Below are positions 32,745 through 41,888 of a stretch of DNA of 64,000 nucleotides, piece by piece. The notes below the pieces were generated by a model, which was not told the origin of the DNA, searched no databases, and was given only the letters and a program-made list of their open reading frames with translations. The stretch comes from Jiangella aurantiaca (GTDB lineage: Bacteria > Actinomycetota > Actinomycetes > Jiangellales > Jiangellaceae). The stretch is taken from the NCBI RefSeq assembly GCF_004349105.1, contig NZ_SMLB01000001.1, forward strand, positions 186,001-250,000. The letters run 5' to 3'. The position numbers were made by a program, and so were the translations under genes. The stretch's first letter is position 1. Each line of letters opens with the position of its first letter.

Positions 32745-33773
32745 ATGAGTGGACCTACGTATCGGGACGTGGCCAGAGAGCTGGGCGTCTCGACTGCGAC
32801 GGTGTCCCGGGCGCTCTCCGGCGAGCTCGGCGTGAGCGAGGAACTGGCCGAGCGGGTGCGGCGGACGGCCGAGGCGCTGGGCTACCGCTCCAACCGAGCG
32901 GCCCGGGCGTTGCGGAAGAAGCGGGCCGAGGCGGTCGGGCTGGTGATCTCCGACGTCGAGAACCCGTTCTTCGCGTCCGTGGCGCGGACCGTCGAAGGGG
33001 CTGCGGCCGAACGGCGGCACGCGGTGCTGCTGTGCAACACCGATGAGGATCTGGACCAGGAGCGGCTCTACCTGGACCTGCTGATCGAGGAGAACGTGGC
33101 CGGCGTGATCGTGGCGCCCTCGGCGGAGCAGATCGGGCCGCTCGCGCAGCTACGCGAGCAGGGCATCCCGACGGTGACCTTGGACCGTCGCGTCGAGGAC
33201 GATCCCTTCGACGCCGTCCTCGTTGACCACCGTGCGGGCGCGCGGGAGCTCGTAGCGCACCTGCTCGAGCACGGCCACCGGAGCATCGCGGCCGTCATGG
33301 GCACGACGGCGGCCACGCCCAGCCGCGAGCGACTGGCCGGCTGCCGCGAGGCGATCGACGCGGTCGACGGAGCCGAGCTCAGCGTCGTCGAGGGTGAGAT
33401 GCGCGACGCCGTCGGCGTGCAGGGGACCTTCGAGCTCGGCGAGCGGCTGGCGATGGAGATGCTTTTAGGTGACGACCGCCCCAGCGCCGTCTTCTGCGCC
33501 AACGGCCTGCTCTCGCTCGGCGTCCTGCGTGCGGTGCGTCGGCTCGGGCTACGTGTGCCGGATGACATCGCGGTCGTCGGCTTCGACGACCAGCCGTTCT
33601 TCGATCTGCTGGACCCGCCGCTCAGCGTCGCGGCCCAGCCACTGGACCAGCTGGGACGGACCGCCGTCGAGTTGCTCTTCGATCGGATCGCCCACCCCGA
33701 CCGGGACGTCAGCACGGTCATCCTGCCGCCCTCGGTGCGGCTGCGCCGCTCATGCGGCTGCTCAGACACGTGA
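32745..33773 (+). CDS. LacI family transcriptional regulator (fructan operon)
   Basis: A 342-residue repressor. The HTH and hinge are at residues 1-60 (YRDVARELGVSTATVSRALSG, then SNRAARALRKK). The C-terminal periplasmic-binding-like domain has GLVISDVENPFFASVARTVEGAA and the dimer/ligand segment DDIAVVGFDDQPFFDLLDPPLS. ATG 32745 has an AAGGGAG site. It is the first gene of an operon with an ABC importer, GH172, GH32 and a sugar kinase, and is separated from the next gene by only 16 bp. Its likely effector is a fructose-containing saccharide. Confidence 0.92.
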   Translation: MSGPTYRDVARELGVSTATVSRALSGELGVSEELAERVRRTAEALGYRSNRAARALRKKRAEAVGLVISDVENPFFASVARTVEGAAAERRHAVLLCNTDEDLDQERLYLDLLIEENVAGVIVAPSAEQIGPLAQLREQGIPTVTLDRRVEDDPFDAVLVDHRAGARELVAHLLEHGHRSIAAVMGTTAATPSRERLAGCREAIDAVDGAELSVVEGEMRDAVGVQGTFELGERLAMEMLLGDDRPSAVFCANGLLSLGVLRAVRRLGLRVPDDIAVVGFDDQPFFDLLDPPLSVAAQPLDQLGRTAVELLFDRIAHPDRDVSTVILPPSVRLRRSCGCSDT

Positions 33774-33789
33774 CCGAAAGGACAAGCTC

Positions 33790-35220
33790 ATGAACGCTCT
33801 CAGCTCCTCTCGTGGTCAGTTATGGACGCCCACCCGGCGCCGGTTCCTGACCGGTTCGCTGGCCCTCGGGGTCGGCGCGGTGGCCGGGAGCAGTCTGCTC
33901 TCCGCTTGTGGCAGCGGCGACGGCGGCACCAGCGGCGACAGCGCCACCATCGACTTCTGGCAGTGGTATTCGCCGCAGGAGGGTGGCAGCTACTCCGTCG
34001 CGGCGCAGAGCACCTGGTTCGCCGACCTGGCCGACGAGTGGAACGCCCGGGGCGGTGCGCAGGTGCGGCTCACGTACATCCCGATCGCGGAGTACATCGA
34101 GGGCACGCAGCTGCAGTCCGCGTTCTCGGCGGGCGAAGGGCCGGACATGTTCGTCATCAGTCCGGGCGACTTCCTGCGCTACTACAACGGCGACGTGCTC
34201 TACGACCTGACCGACGCACTCGGTAGCGCGGCCGGCGACTTCTACGCGTCGGCCATGAGCAGCCGGACGGTCGACGGCCGCGTCTACGGCATCCCGATGG
34301 AGAGCGAGCCGCTGACGATGTTCTACAGCATCGCCGCGTTCGAGGAGGCAGGGCTGTCAGAGGGCGACATCCCCGCCACCTGGGACCAGCTGCTCACCGT
34401 CGCCGACCGGCTCACCACCGGCAGCCGGTTCGGCGTCCTGTTCGAGACCAGCCCGAACGTCTACCAGAACTTCACCTGGTACCCGTTCCTCTGGCAGGGC
34501 GGCGGCGATGTCGTCGACGACAGCGGGCTGGCGTCCGCGTTCGACTCGCCGGCCGCCGCGGCGGCGCTGAAGTTCTGGCAGGACAGCATCGCCGCGGGCG
34601 TCGCGCCGCGGACCATGCAGGGTGGCGGTGGCGGTGACCTCGTCGCCAACCTCGCCAGCGGTTACACCGCGATGGCGCAGATGGTGACGGCGGGCGGCTC
34701 GTTCCTCGAGGCGGGCGCGCCGGACTTCGAGTACGGCATGTTCCCGCTCCCGGTACCGGAGGCCGGTGCCGACCCGATCACGGACATGGGCGGCTGGGCG
34801 TTCTGCGTGAACAAGAACAGCGCGAACGCCGAGGCCGCCGCGGAGTTCTGCGCCTGGGCACTGGCCGGCGAGGAGAGTGTCGATCGGATGGTGGCCTGGG
34901 CGTTCGACGCCAAGAAGAGCCTTCCGGTGCGCAAGTCGGTGATGCAGAAGGCCGCCGACGAAGGGCTGTTCGAGCAGGACTCCCTGATGGCGTACGCCGC
35001 TTTCGACGTCGTCGGACTCGACGCGGCCGCCCTCGACAGCGACGACACCCCGTTCGGCCGCGGTGAACCGCGGTTCACGCCAGAGGTGGTCAAGGCGGTC
35101 ACCGACGCCGTCCAGGCGGCGCAGCTCGACGGCGTCGACCCGGCCGAGGCGGCCGGACAGGCGCACGAGCAGATCGACGCCGCGCTGGCCGGGTACGACG
35201 GCGCCCCGCTGGGCTCGTAG
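33790..35220 (+). CDS. ABC sugar transporter, substrate-binding lipoprotein
   Basis: A 476-residue family 1 extracellular binding protein that would capture oligosaccharides for the two permeases downstream. The N-terminus has a twin-arginine-type motif TRRRFLTGSLALG and a lipobox LLSAC, so it is probably exported folded by Tat and then lipid-anchored. The mature part begins ATIDFWQWYSPQEGG. The family blocks FSAGEGPDMFVISPGDFLRYY and GIPMESEPLTMFYS, plus the C-terminal RKSVMQKAADEG region, are intact. No ATPase gene lies in the operon, so a shared MsiK-like ATPase is expected, as in other actinobacteria. ATG 33790 is ten bases after a GAAAGGACAAG site. Confidence 0.93.
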   Translation: MNALSSSRGQLWTPTRRRFLTGSLALGVGAVAGSSLLSACGSGDGGTSGDSATIDFWQWYSPQEGGSYSVAAQSTWFADLADEWNARGGAQVRLTYIPIAEYIEGTQLQSAFSAGEGPDMFVISPGDFLRYYNGDVLYDLTDALGSAAGDFYASAMSSRTVDGRVYGIPMESEPLTMFYSIAAFEEAGLSEGDIPATWDQLLTVADRLTTGSRFGVLFETSPNVYQNFTWYPFLWQGGGDVVDDSGLASAFDSPAAAAALKFWQDSIAAGVAPRTMQGGGGGDLVANLASGYTAMAQMVTAGGSFLEAGAPDFEYGMFPLPVPEAGADPITDMGGWAFCVNKNSANAEAAAEFCAWALAGEESVDRMVAWAFDAKKSLPVRKSVMQKAADEGLFEQDSLMAYAAFDVVGLDAAALDSDDTPFGRGEPRFTPEVVKAVTDAVQAAQLDGVDPAEAAGQAHEQIDAALAGYDGAPLGS

Positions 35221-35228
35221 GGGGCGTC

Positions 35229-36185
35229 ATGGCCACCACCCTGCAACGCCCGCCCACCGCTGGCGCGAGCCCGCCGGTGACGCTCCGCCGCCCCCGGCGT
35301 CGCCGGGAGGCGCTGGCCGGCTACGCCTTCGTCGCGCCGTCGGCCATCGGGGTAGGCGTCTTCGTGCTGGTGCCGATGCTGCTGGCCTTCGGGCTGAGCT
35401 TCACCTCCGCCGACGGCTTCGGCAGGACGGAGTTCGTCGGCTTGGAGAACTACCGGCGGATGTTCGCCGACCCGCTGTTCACGAACAGCCTGAAGGTCAC
35501 GCTCCTGTACGTCGGCGCCTTCGTGCCGGGCCTCTACGTCCTGGCGCTGATCATGGCGCTGCTCGTGCACGGCGATCTGCCCGGGCGAGCCTTCTTCCGG
35601 GCGGCGTTCTTCGCCCCGTACACGGTGAGCCTCGTGGTCGTCGGGCTGATCTGGCGCTACATGCTGGCCGACCGGGTCGGCGTGGTGGACACCGTGCTGC
35701 GCCGGCTCGGCGTGGAGCAACCACCGTCGTTCCTCGGCGATCCCGACCTCGCGCTGTGGACGGTCGTGTTCATCAGCATCTGGTTCTTCGTCGGCTTCTA
35801 CATGATCATCCTGCTCGGCGGCCTGCAGGACATCCCGTCGGAGTTGTTCGAGGCCGCGAAGCTCGACGGCGCCGGCTACGTGCGGACCGTGTTCAGTGTG
35901 GTGTTGCCGCTGCTCCGCCCCACCACGTTCTTCGCGCTGGTGCTGGCGACCATCGCCGGGCTGGCGGGCCTGCAGGCGTTCGACCTGATCTTCGTGATGA
36001 CCGAGGGTGGTCCGGCCAACTCGACCAGCCTCGGCATCTACTACATCTACCAGCAGGCCTTCCGCGGCAACCAGTTCGGCTACGCCTCGGCGATGGCGGT
36101 CTGGTACGCGCTGGCGCTCATCGCGCTGACCGGCATCGCCTTCTGGCTGACGAAGGGAGGCCGCTTTGACTCCGCTGATCGTTGA
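35229..36185 (+). CDS. ABC sugar transporter permease (MalF type)
   Basis: A 318-residue integral membrane protein with six predicted TMs, the first at about residues 33-55 (AGYAFVAPSAIGVGVFVLVPMLL). The EAA coupling loop is EAAKLDGAGYVRTVFSVVLPLLRP, the standard MalF-type ATPase contact. It follows the binding protein by eight bases and its end overlaps the next permease by 20 bases. Together they would import the sugar later split by GH172 and GH32. Confidence 0.93.
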   Translation: MATTLQRPPTAGASPPVTLRRPRRRREALAGYAFVAPSAIGVGVFVLVPMLLAFGLSFTSADGFGRTEFVGLENYRRMFADPLFTNSLKVTLLYVGAFVPGLYVLALIMALLVHGDLPGRAFFRAAFFAPYTVSLVVVGLIWRYMLADRVGVVDTVLRRLGVEQPPSFLGDPDLALWTVVFISIWFFVGFYMIILLGGLQDIPSELFEAAKLDGAGYVRTVFSVVLPLLRPTTFFALVLATIAGLAGLQAFDLIFVMTEGGPANSTSLGIYYIYQQAFRGNQFGYASAMAVWYALALIALTGIAFWLTKGGRFDSADR

Positions 36186-37038
36186 GCCGGCCCTCAACTC
36201 GAGGGACCGGAGCAGGCGGCGGCGCGGGCTGCGGATCTCCACCGCGCTGGCGGTGGTCCTGGCCTCCGTCCTGGCGTTCGTGCAGCTGTTTCCCCTGATC
36301 TGGATGGTGTCCGGCGCACTGAAGCCGTCGGGGGAGACGGCCGGGGCGAGCCTCGTCCCGTCGAACCCGACCTTGGACAACCTGGTCACCGTCTTCACCC
36401 GCATCCCGTTCGCGCGCTACCTGCTCAACAGTGTCCTCACCTCCGTTGCCGTGACGGTGCTGCTGGTCGGCTTCGGGGCGCTGGCCGGATACGCGCTGGC
36501 CAGGTTGCGCTTCCCCGGCCGGGGCCTGGTGTTCGGCATGTTCTTCGCGACGCTGCTGGTGGCGCTGCCGGTGATCCTGGTCCCGCTGTTCTACGTGGTG
36601 AGCCGGATGGGCCTGACGAACAGCTACGCCGGGCTGATCCTGCCGGTGGCGTTCACCGCGTTCCCCGTCTTCCTGATGCGGCAGTTCTACCTGTCGTTCC
36701 CGACCGAACTGGAGGAGGCGGCGGACCTCGACGGTGCCGGCTACCTGCGCCGGTTCGCCCAGGTGGTACTGCCGCTGAGCGCTCCGATGCTCGCCTCGCT
36801 GAGCGTCATCACGTTCCTGGCCACCTGGAACAGCTTCCTGTGGCCGCTCACCGTGGCCCGTGACAGTGACCTGTGGGTCGTGCAGGTCGGCATCGCGTCG
36901 TTCCAGAGCCAGTACGGCGGCGAATGGAACCTGGTGATGGCCGCGTCGCTGCTCGCCGCCGTCCCCACGCTGCTCGTCTTCCTGGTGCTGCAACGCCAGA
37001 TCATCGAGTCCGTCAAGGCCTCCGGCCTCAAGGGCTGA
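36166..37038 (+). CDS. ABC sugar transporter permease (MalG type)
   Basis: A 290-residue second permease with six TMs. The EAA loop is EEAADLDGAGYLRRFAQVVLPLSAPM. The start is TTG 36166, seen from a strong AAGGGAGG site five bases upstream; the start lies inside the end of the preceding gene, so translation is coupled. The unusual TTG is the best supported choice because no ATG or GTG is near. Confidence 0.9.
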   Translation: MTPLIVEPALNSRDRSRRRRGLRISTALAVVLASVLAFVQLFPLIWMVSGALKPSGETAGASLVPSNPTLDNLVTVFTRIPFARYLLNSVLTSVAVTVLLVGFGALAGYALARLRFPGRGLVFGMFFATLLVALPVILVPLFYVVSRMGLTNSYAGLILPVAFTAFPVFLMRQFYLSFPTELEEAADLDGAGYLRRFAQVVLPLSAPMLASLSVITFLATWNSFLWPLTVARDSDLWVVQVGIASFQSQYGGEWNLVMAASLLAAVPTLLVFLVLQRQIIESVKASGLKG

Positions 37039-37059
37039 CCGACCGACGAAAGGATTCCC

Positions 37060-38436
37060 GTGCCCGACAACCTCCCCTTCGCCCTCGGTGACGACCTGCT
37101 CGGCCGCGCCGCCAAGCGGCGTCGCGCCCGCTCCGCCCGGGTGTCCAGCTGGGACCAGACCGGCGGCAACGAGGACGCGTTCGTCGTCATGCCGGGCGAG
37201 ACCGCGGTGCTCGCCGACATCGAAGGGCCGGGCTGCATCACGCACCTGTGGTTCACCCAGACCTGCCGGCGGATCATCGGGCCCGGGCTCATCGACCCAA
37301 CCCTCGCTGGTGTCGCGATGCTGGAGATCCACAACGCACTGGGCGTGAACTGGGAGATCACCGACCCGGACTACTACCGCAAGGTGGTCATCCGGATGTA
37401 CTGGGACGACCAGGAGCACCCCAGCGTCGTCGCACCGCTGGGTGACTTCTTCTGCGTCGGCAACTCCATCGCCGGCAACTTCGCGTCGCTGCCGTTCACC
37501 GTCTCGGTCAAGGACGACGAGCGGCTGAAGTTCGGCGGGCCCGCCGCACTGAACTGCTACCTGCCGATGCCGTTCAACAGCCGCGCCCGCATCGAGGTCG
37601 AGAACCAGAACGACGTGCCCTACGTGCAGTATTACTACGTCGACTACGAGCTCTACGCCGACCCGCTGCCCGACGACCTGCTGTACTTCCACGCGCACTG
37701 GCGGCGCGAGAACCCCTGCGACGGCTGGGGCCCGGACCTGCAGGTGAACAGCCTGGAGACACAGGTGCCCAACCTCGACGGCGCGGGCAACTACGTCATC
37801 CTCGAGACGGAGGGCGCCGGCAACTACATCGGCTGCAACCACTCCGTCGCCCACTTCCCGGGCACCTGGTGGGGCGAGGGCGACGACATGATCTTCATCG
37901 ACGACGACGTCTGGCCGCCCAGCATGCACGGGACCGGCGGCGAGGACTACTTCAACCAGGCCTGGGGAATGCAGCGCAACGCCTACCCGTTCTGCGGCAC
38001 CATCGTGCACGAGGGCGACGTGCCCGGCTACCAGGTCAGCTACCGGTTCCACCTGGCCGACCCGGTCCGGTTCGACAAGCGCATCCGCGTGACGATGGAG
38101 CACGGGCATGCCAACCACCTCGCCGACGACTGGGCGTCGACGGCGTACTGGTACCAGACGTTGCCCGGCCCGCGGCTGGACATCCTGCCGGTGGAGCAGC
38201 GGCTGCCGCGCCGCCCGCAGACACCGCCGTCCGACGGCATCGTGCCGCCGGACCGCGCCGGGCTGGACGAGATCCGCCAGGCGATGCTGCGGCAGCGCGA
38301 CGAGCGGATGGGGGAGTTCGAGCGCAAGCGCGCCGAGTGGTTGGAACGCCGTGCTCGTGACACCCGGGCCCGTCAGGTCGCCAACGCCGAGCAGGCCCGG
38401 CGGATCCGCGCCGCCTACCTCGACAGCCTGCGATGA
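37060..38436 (+). CDS. GH172 (DUF2961) fructofuranosidase / difructose-anhydride hydrolase type
   Basis: A 458-residue cytoplasmic enzyme (no signal peptide) of the DUF2961/GH172 family, whose characterised members include the alpha-D-fructofuranosidase/difructose dianhydride I hydrolase of Bifidobacterium dentium and D-arabinanases. The jelly-roll blocks are visible: DIEGPGCITHLWFT near 48, FFCVGNSIAGNFASLPF near 130, the ETEGAGNYIGCNH stretch near 250 and the family hallmark GTGGEDYF near 290, whose Glu is an expected catalytic residue. An added helical tail (after about 410) is rich in Arg and Glu. GTG 37060 has a GAAAGGA site. Its place before GH32 and a fructokinase favours a fructose-containing substrate over arabinan. 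Confidence 0.85.
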   Translation: MPDNLPFALGDDLLGRAAKRRRARSARVSSWDQTGGNEDAFVVMPGETAVLADIEGPGCITHLWFTQTCRRIIGPGLIDPTLAGVAMLEIHNALGVNWEITDPDYYRKVVIRMYWDDQEHPSVVAPLGDFFCVGNSIAGNFASLPFTVSVKDDERLKFGGPAALNCYLPMPFNSRARIEVENQNDVPYVQYYYVDYELYADPLPDDLLYFHAHWRRENPCDGWGPDLQVNSLETQVPNLDGAGNYVILETEGAGNYIGCNHSVAHFPGTWWGEGDDMIFIDDDVWPPSMHGTGGEDYFNQAWGMQRNAYPFCGTIVHEGDVPGYQVSYRFHLADPVRFDKRIRVTMEHGHANHLADDWASTAYWYQTLPGPRLDILPVEQRLPRRPQTPPSDGIVPPDRAGLDEIRQAMLRQRDERMGEFERKRAEWLERRARDTRARQVANAEQARRIRAAYLDSLR

Positions 38437-39800
38437 CACATCGAGCGCCGGCGCCCGCCGACGTCGCCGCCGCCCCCGGTCACTGGCGGCCGCGCTACCA
38501 CATCACAGGCGTCCGGAACTGGATCAACGACCCGAACGGACCGATTCACCTCGACGGTCGCTACCACCTGTTCTTCCAGGCCAACCCGCACGCACCGGCC
38601 TGGGGACCGCCGCACTGGGGCCACGTCAGCTCGCCCGACCTGGTGCACTGGACCCGCCACCGCACCGCGCTGGCACCGGAGAACGGCAGGCCCGACGCCG
38701 ACGGCTGCTGGTCGGGCTGCCTGCGCATCATCGACGGCCGGCCGGTCATCTACTACACCGGCGTCGTGGGCGAGGACGACGACCGCGTGGAGTCGGTGTG
38801 CCGGGCCAGGGGCTCGGCGGACCTGCTGACCTGGGAGAAGGACCCTGCGGGCCCGCTGCTGCCCGGGCCGCCGACGGAGCTCGGCAGCGGCTTCCACCGA
38901 GACCCGTTCCTCTGGCAGGACGGCTCGCGCTGGCAGCTGCTGCTCGGCAGCGGCACCACCGCCGGGGAGCGGCACGGCCAGGTACTCCGTTACGAGTCGC
39001 CGGACGGTTCCCAATGGCGGTACCGCGGGGTGTTCTTCGCCGCGCCGCGGCGGATCGACGGGCTGGATCTCGGTGAGCTGTGGGAGTGCCCGCAGCTCGT
39101 CGCCTCCGGGTCGTCCACGGCGCTCGTGGTCAGCTGTCAGGTGCCGGACGCGCCGCGCCCGCTGATGCACGCCGTCGGCTTCGTCGGCTCGATCGTCGAC
39201 GGCCGGTTCCAGGGCGCGCCGGCCGGGCTGCTCGATCACGGCGACGTCTTCTACGCCCCGGCGCTGACCACAGATGCAGCCGGGCGGACGCTGCTGTGGG
39301 GTTGGGCTCAGGAGGTGGTGCCGCCGTCGACACAGGCGACGATGGGTCATGTCGGCGCGCTGACGGTGCCGCGACGGCTGACCGTCGGCGACGGCCGGCT
39401 CGAACAGGAGCCCGTTCCCGAGCTCGCCGCGCTGAGGCTTGCGCCGGTCGGGGCCGCGGACGCGCCCGTCGAGCCGGCGCTGGAGCTCGCCGGAGCGCCG
39501 GTCGACGACGGCTGGACCGTGACAGACGACGTGGCGAGGCTACGGATCAGGGCGGCGGATTCCGGCGGATCCCTGGTCGTCGAGGTGGCGGACCCGGTCG
39601 GCGGCGAACGCGCCTTCACCCTACGGCGGGCCGCCGGCAACCAGGTCCGCGTGTTCGTCGACGGTTCGCTTGTCGAGGTCTTCAGCGACGGCGCCGCTCT
39701 GACCACGCGCACGTACTGGGCACGGCCGCGGGTGCGGGTGAGTGCGCCGCGTCGGAGTGATCTGCGGGTCTGGCAGCTCGATGGCGCGGTCGTCCGGTAA
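38433..39800 (+). CDS. GH32 beta-fructosidase (cytoplasmic)
   Basis: A 455-residue glycoside hydrolase family 32 enzyme that splits sucrose or fructo-oligosaccharides. The nucleophile is Asp33 in WINDPNG. The transition-state stabiliser is Asp157 in FHRDPFLW, and the acid/base is Glu218 in WECPQL. The C-terminal beta-sandwich (from about 320) is present, ending with RVFVDGSLVEVFSDG. There is no signal peptide, so it acts on imported sugar. Its ATG overlaps the GH172 stop (ATGA) and its end overlaps the kinase start by 20 bases, so the three proteins are translationally coupled. Confidence 0.93.
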   Translation: MTHRAPAPADVAAAPGHWRPRYHITGVRNWINDPNGPIHLDGRYHLFFQANPHAPAWGPPHWGHVSSPDLVHWTRHRTALAPENGRPDADGCWSGCLRIIDGRPVIYYTGVVGEDDDRVESVCRARGSADLLTWEKDPAGPLLPGPPTELGSGFHRDPFLWQDGSRWQLLLGSGTTAGERHGQVLRYESPDGSQWRYRGVFFAAPRRIDGLDLGELWECPQLVASGSSTALVVSCQVPDAPRPLMHAVGFVGSIVDGRFQGAPAGLLDHGDVFYAPALTTDAAGRTLLWGWAQEVVPPSTQATMGHVGALTVPRRLTVGDGRLEQEPVPELAALRLAPVGAADAPVEPALELAGAPVDDGWTVTDDVARLRIRAADSGGSLVVEVADPVGGERAFTLRRAAGNQVRVFVDGSLVEVFSDGAALTTRTYWARPRVRVSAPRRSDLRVWQLDGAVVR

Positions 39801-40728
39801 CGGCCCGGCGCCGCGTTGCGACGCGGCCGTCCTCGTGGCCGGTGAGGCGCTCATCGACGAAGTGCGCCGCGTGGACGGAACCACGGCGGCGTACCCCGGC
39901 GGCAGTCCTGCCAACGTCGCGCTCACCCTGGGCCGGCTGGGGTGCGACGTGCGGCTCGCGACCTGGATCGGCGCCGACCAGGGGGGTGGCGCCGTCCGGG
40001 CATGGCTGCGGGAGTCCGGGGTTCGGCTCGTCCCGGGCAGCGGCGCCGCACCGCGGACTCCGGTCGCCGTGGCCACCCTCGACGGGACCGGCGTGGCCAG
40101 CTACGACTTCGACCTGACCTGGGATCTCCCGCGTGGTGTCGCCGTGAACGGCCTGGCCGCCGTCCACACCGGCTCGATCGCCGCGGTGCTCCAGCCTGGC
40201 GGGCGCGCCGTTGTCGACCTGATCCGCCGGGCCCGGGCGCACGCGACGATCACGTACGACCCCAACCTGCGCCCGGCGCTCCTGGGTCCGCGGCAGGCGG
40301 TGCTCCGGCGCGTCGAGGAGTGTGTCGGACTGGCCGACGTCGTCAAGGTCAGCGACGAGGATCTGGCTTGGCTGTTCCCAGGCTCCGACGCGATGGCCGT
40401 GGGACGTCGGTGGCTGGCGGCTGGGCCGTCGATCGTGGTCGTCACGTTCGGTGGGAACGGGGCCGCGGCGGTCGCGGCGTGCGGGACCGTCGAGACAGCC
40501 GCGCCGCGGGTGGCAGTGGTCGACACCGTCGGCGCCGGCGACTCGTTCATGGGCGCGTTGATCCATGGGCTGTGCCGGGCCGGCCTGCTGGGTGCCGGTC
40601 GCCGCGACCGGCTGCGCGCCGTCGACGGACCGATGCTCACTTCGCTGCTCGAGCACGGTGTCGGCGTCGCCGCGGTCACAGTGGGCCGGGCCGGTGCCGA
40701 CCCGCCACGACTGGCCGACCTTCCGTAG
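39781..40728 (+). CDS. PfkB family sugar kinase (fructokinase)
   Basis: A 315-residue ribokinase-fold enzyme, most likely phosphorylating the fructose released by GH32/GH172. Signature 1 appears as YPGGSPANVALTLGRLG near residue 45. The ATP/catalytic signature 2 is DTVGAGDSFMGALIHGL, with Asp254 as base. The anion-hole GAGD is intact. ATG 39781 lies inside the GH32 coding end. The 3' end overlaps the convergent GH68 gene by about 50 bp, so this gene closes the operon. Confidence 0.9.
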   Translation: MARSSGNGPAPRCDAAVLVAGEALIDEVRRVDGTTAAYPGGSPANVALTLGRLGCDVRLATWIGADQGGGAVRAWLRESGVRLVPGSGAAPRTPVAVATLDGTGVASYDFDLTWDLPRGVAVNGLAAVHTGSIAAVLQPGGRAVVDLIRRARAHATITYDPNLRPALLGPRQAVLRRVEECVGLADVVKVSDEDLAWLFPGSDAMAVGRRWLAAGPSIVVVTFGGNGAAAVAACGTVETAAPRVAVVDTVGAGDSFMGALIHGLCRAGLLGAGRRDRLRAVDGPMLTSLLEHGVGVAAVTVGRAGADPPRLADLP

Positions 40729-41884
40729 GTCTTGTCGCGTTCGGTGACGGGGCGTGGCGCAGGGCGGTGCTGGCCCCGTCGACGACGAGGCCGAGCACCG
40801 GAGCGAAGGTGCCGCCGAACCGGGATCGCGCCTCGCCTGCGGCGGCGGACCTCGGGTCGTCGCCGTCCGGGGCGAGGTAGTCGACGAAGCTGTGGACGTC
40901 GAGGGTGGGGAGGACGAGCCAGGCGTAGGCCTGGTCGGGCTGCTCCGGCGGGTTCTGGATGACCAGGCCGGTGCCGTTGAGGGGTTCGTACGGGCCGTCC
41001 ACGGCGGGAGCGACGAAGCCGTACAGGCCGGTGGGCGCGCCGCCGGCCGGGTGGAACGCCCGCCGGCTGGTGCAGACGAACAGGTAGTAGCGCGACCGGT
41101 GGACGACGATGTGCGGCCGCTCGATCTCGTGGTTGATGCCGTCGGCCACCATCACGGGAGGACCGAGCGCCCAGCCGCCGGCGGTGGCGGAGGCGAGCGC
41201 GATCGCTCCCGTGAACCGGTCGCCCCACGGGACGCACGCGGCGACGAGGAGGTGCTCGCGGCCGTCGGCGGGGTCGCGGAAGCGGTAGGGGTCGCGGAAC
41301 GCCCGGATCCGTCCCGGCCCGCCGTCGACCTCGTCCGCCGGCAGGTAGTGCGGGCCCTCCGCGCGGACGATCTCGCGGTGCTCGGCGTTCGCGCCGACGC
41401 GGATGCCGTCCGCGGTGTCGGCCAGCCGGCTCCGGGCCTCGACGACGCGCTGATGGAACGTCGGGCGGGCGGTACCGGGCAGGCCGGCGGCGGTGTAGAA
41501 CGTCGAGACCGTGTCGTCGGGTCGGCGAACCGCTGAGCCGGACCACTCCCGGCTGCCCAGCGAGGTGCCCGGCTCGAAGACGTCGCCGCGGTCGGTCCAT
41601 CGCCCGTCCGCGTGGGTCAGCAGGCGCAGGCGGGCGCGGTCGTGCCGCTCCTCGGGATGGCCGTAGGCCGGTGCGGCAAGCGCCATCCAGAGCTCCGCGC
41701 CGTCGACGACCGCGGTCGACCCATCGTGCTCCTGGACCGGCCACATGTCCCAGACGTCGTGGCCGGGCAGCACCCGGGGAGGCGGGGAGACGATCAGTGG
41801 GGCGGTGGTGTCGGAGGTCTGCGCGATCCGGTCGAGGTGGTCGGCGGTCCACCGTGCCGGCCGGTCCCCGCGGCGTCGGTGCAT
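40676..41884 (-). CDS. GH68 family enzyme (levansucrase/invertase fold) without signal peptide
   Basis: A 402-residue protein of glycoside hydrolase family 68. The catalytic triad is readable: Asp46 (VWDMWPVQ), Asp198 (AFRDPYRF) and Glu255 (NHEIERPHIV), with EWSGSA at 113-118. Most GH68 proteins are secreted and make levan or inulin. This one opens MHRRRGDRPARWTADHL with no signal peptide and lies four bases after an ABC permease, so it should act on an imported saccharide inside the cell. It may serve as an invertase or transfructosidase. The ATG start is supported by the short distance to the previous stop. Confidence 0.87.
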   Translation of the reverse strand: MHRRRGDRPARWTADHLDRIAQTSDTTAPLIVSPPPRVLPGHDVWDMWPVQEHDGSTAVVDGAELWMALAAPAYGHPEERHDRARLRLLTHADGRWTDRGDVFEPGTSLGSREWSGSAVRRPDDTVSTFYTAAGLPGTARPTFHQRVVEARSRLADTADGIRVGANAEHREIVRAEGPHYLPADEVDGGPGRIRAFRDPYRFRDPADGREHLLVAACVPWGDRFTGAIALASATAGGWALGPPVMVADGINHEIERPHIVVHRSRYYLFVCTSRRAFHPAGGAPTGLYGFVAPAVDGPYEPLNGTGLVIQNPPEQPDQAYAWLVLPTLDVHSFVDYLAPDGDDPRSAAAGEARSRFGGTFAPVLGLVVDGASTALRHAPSPNATRPTEGRPVVAGRHRPGPL

Positions 41885-41888
41885 CCGG

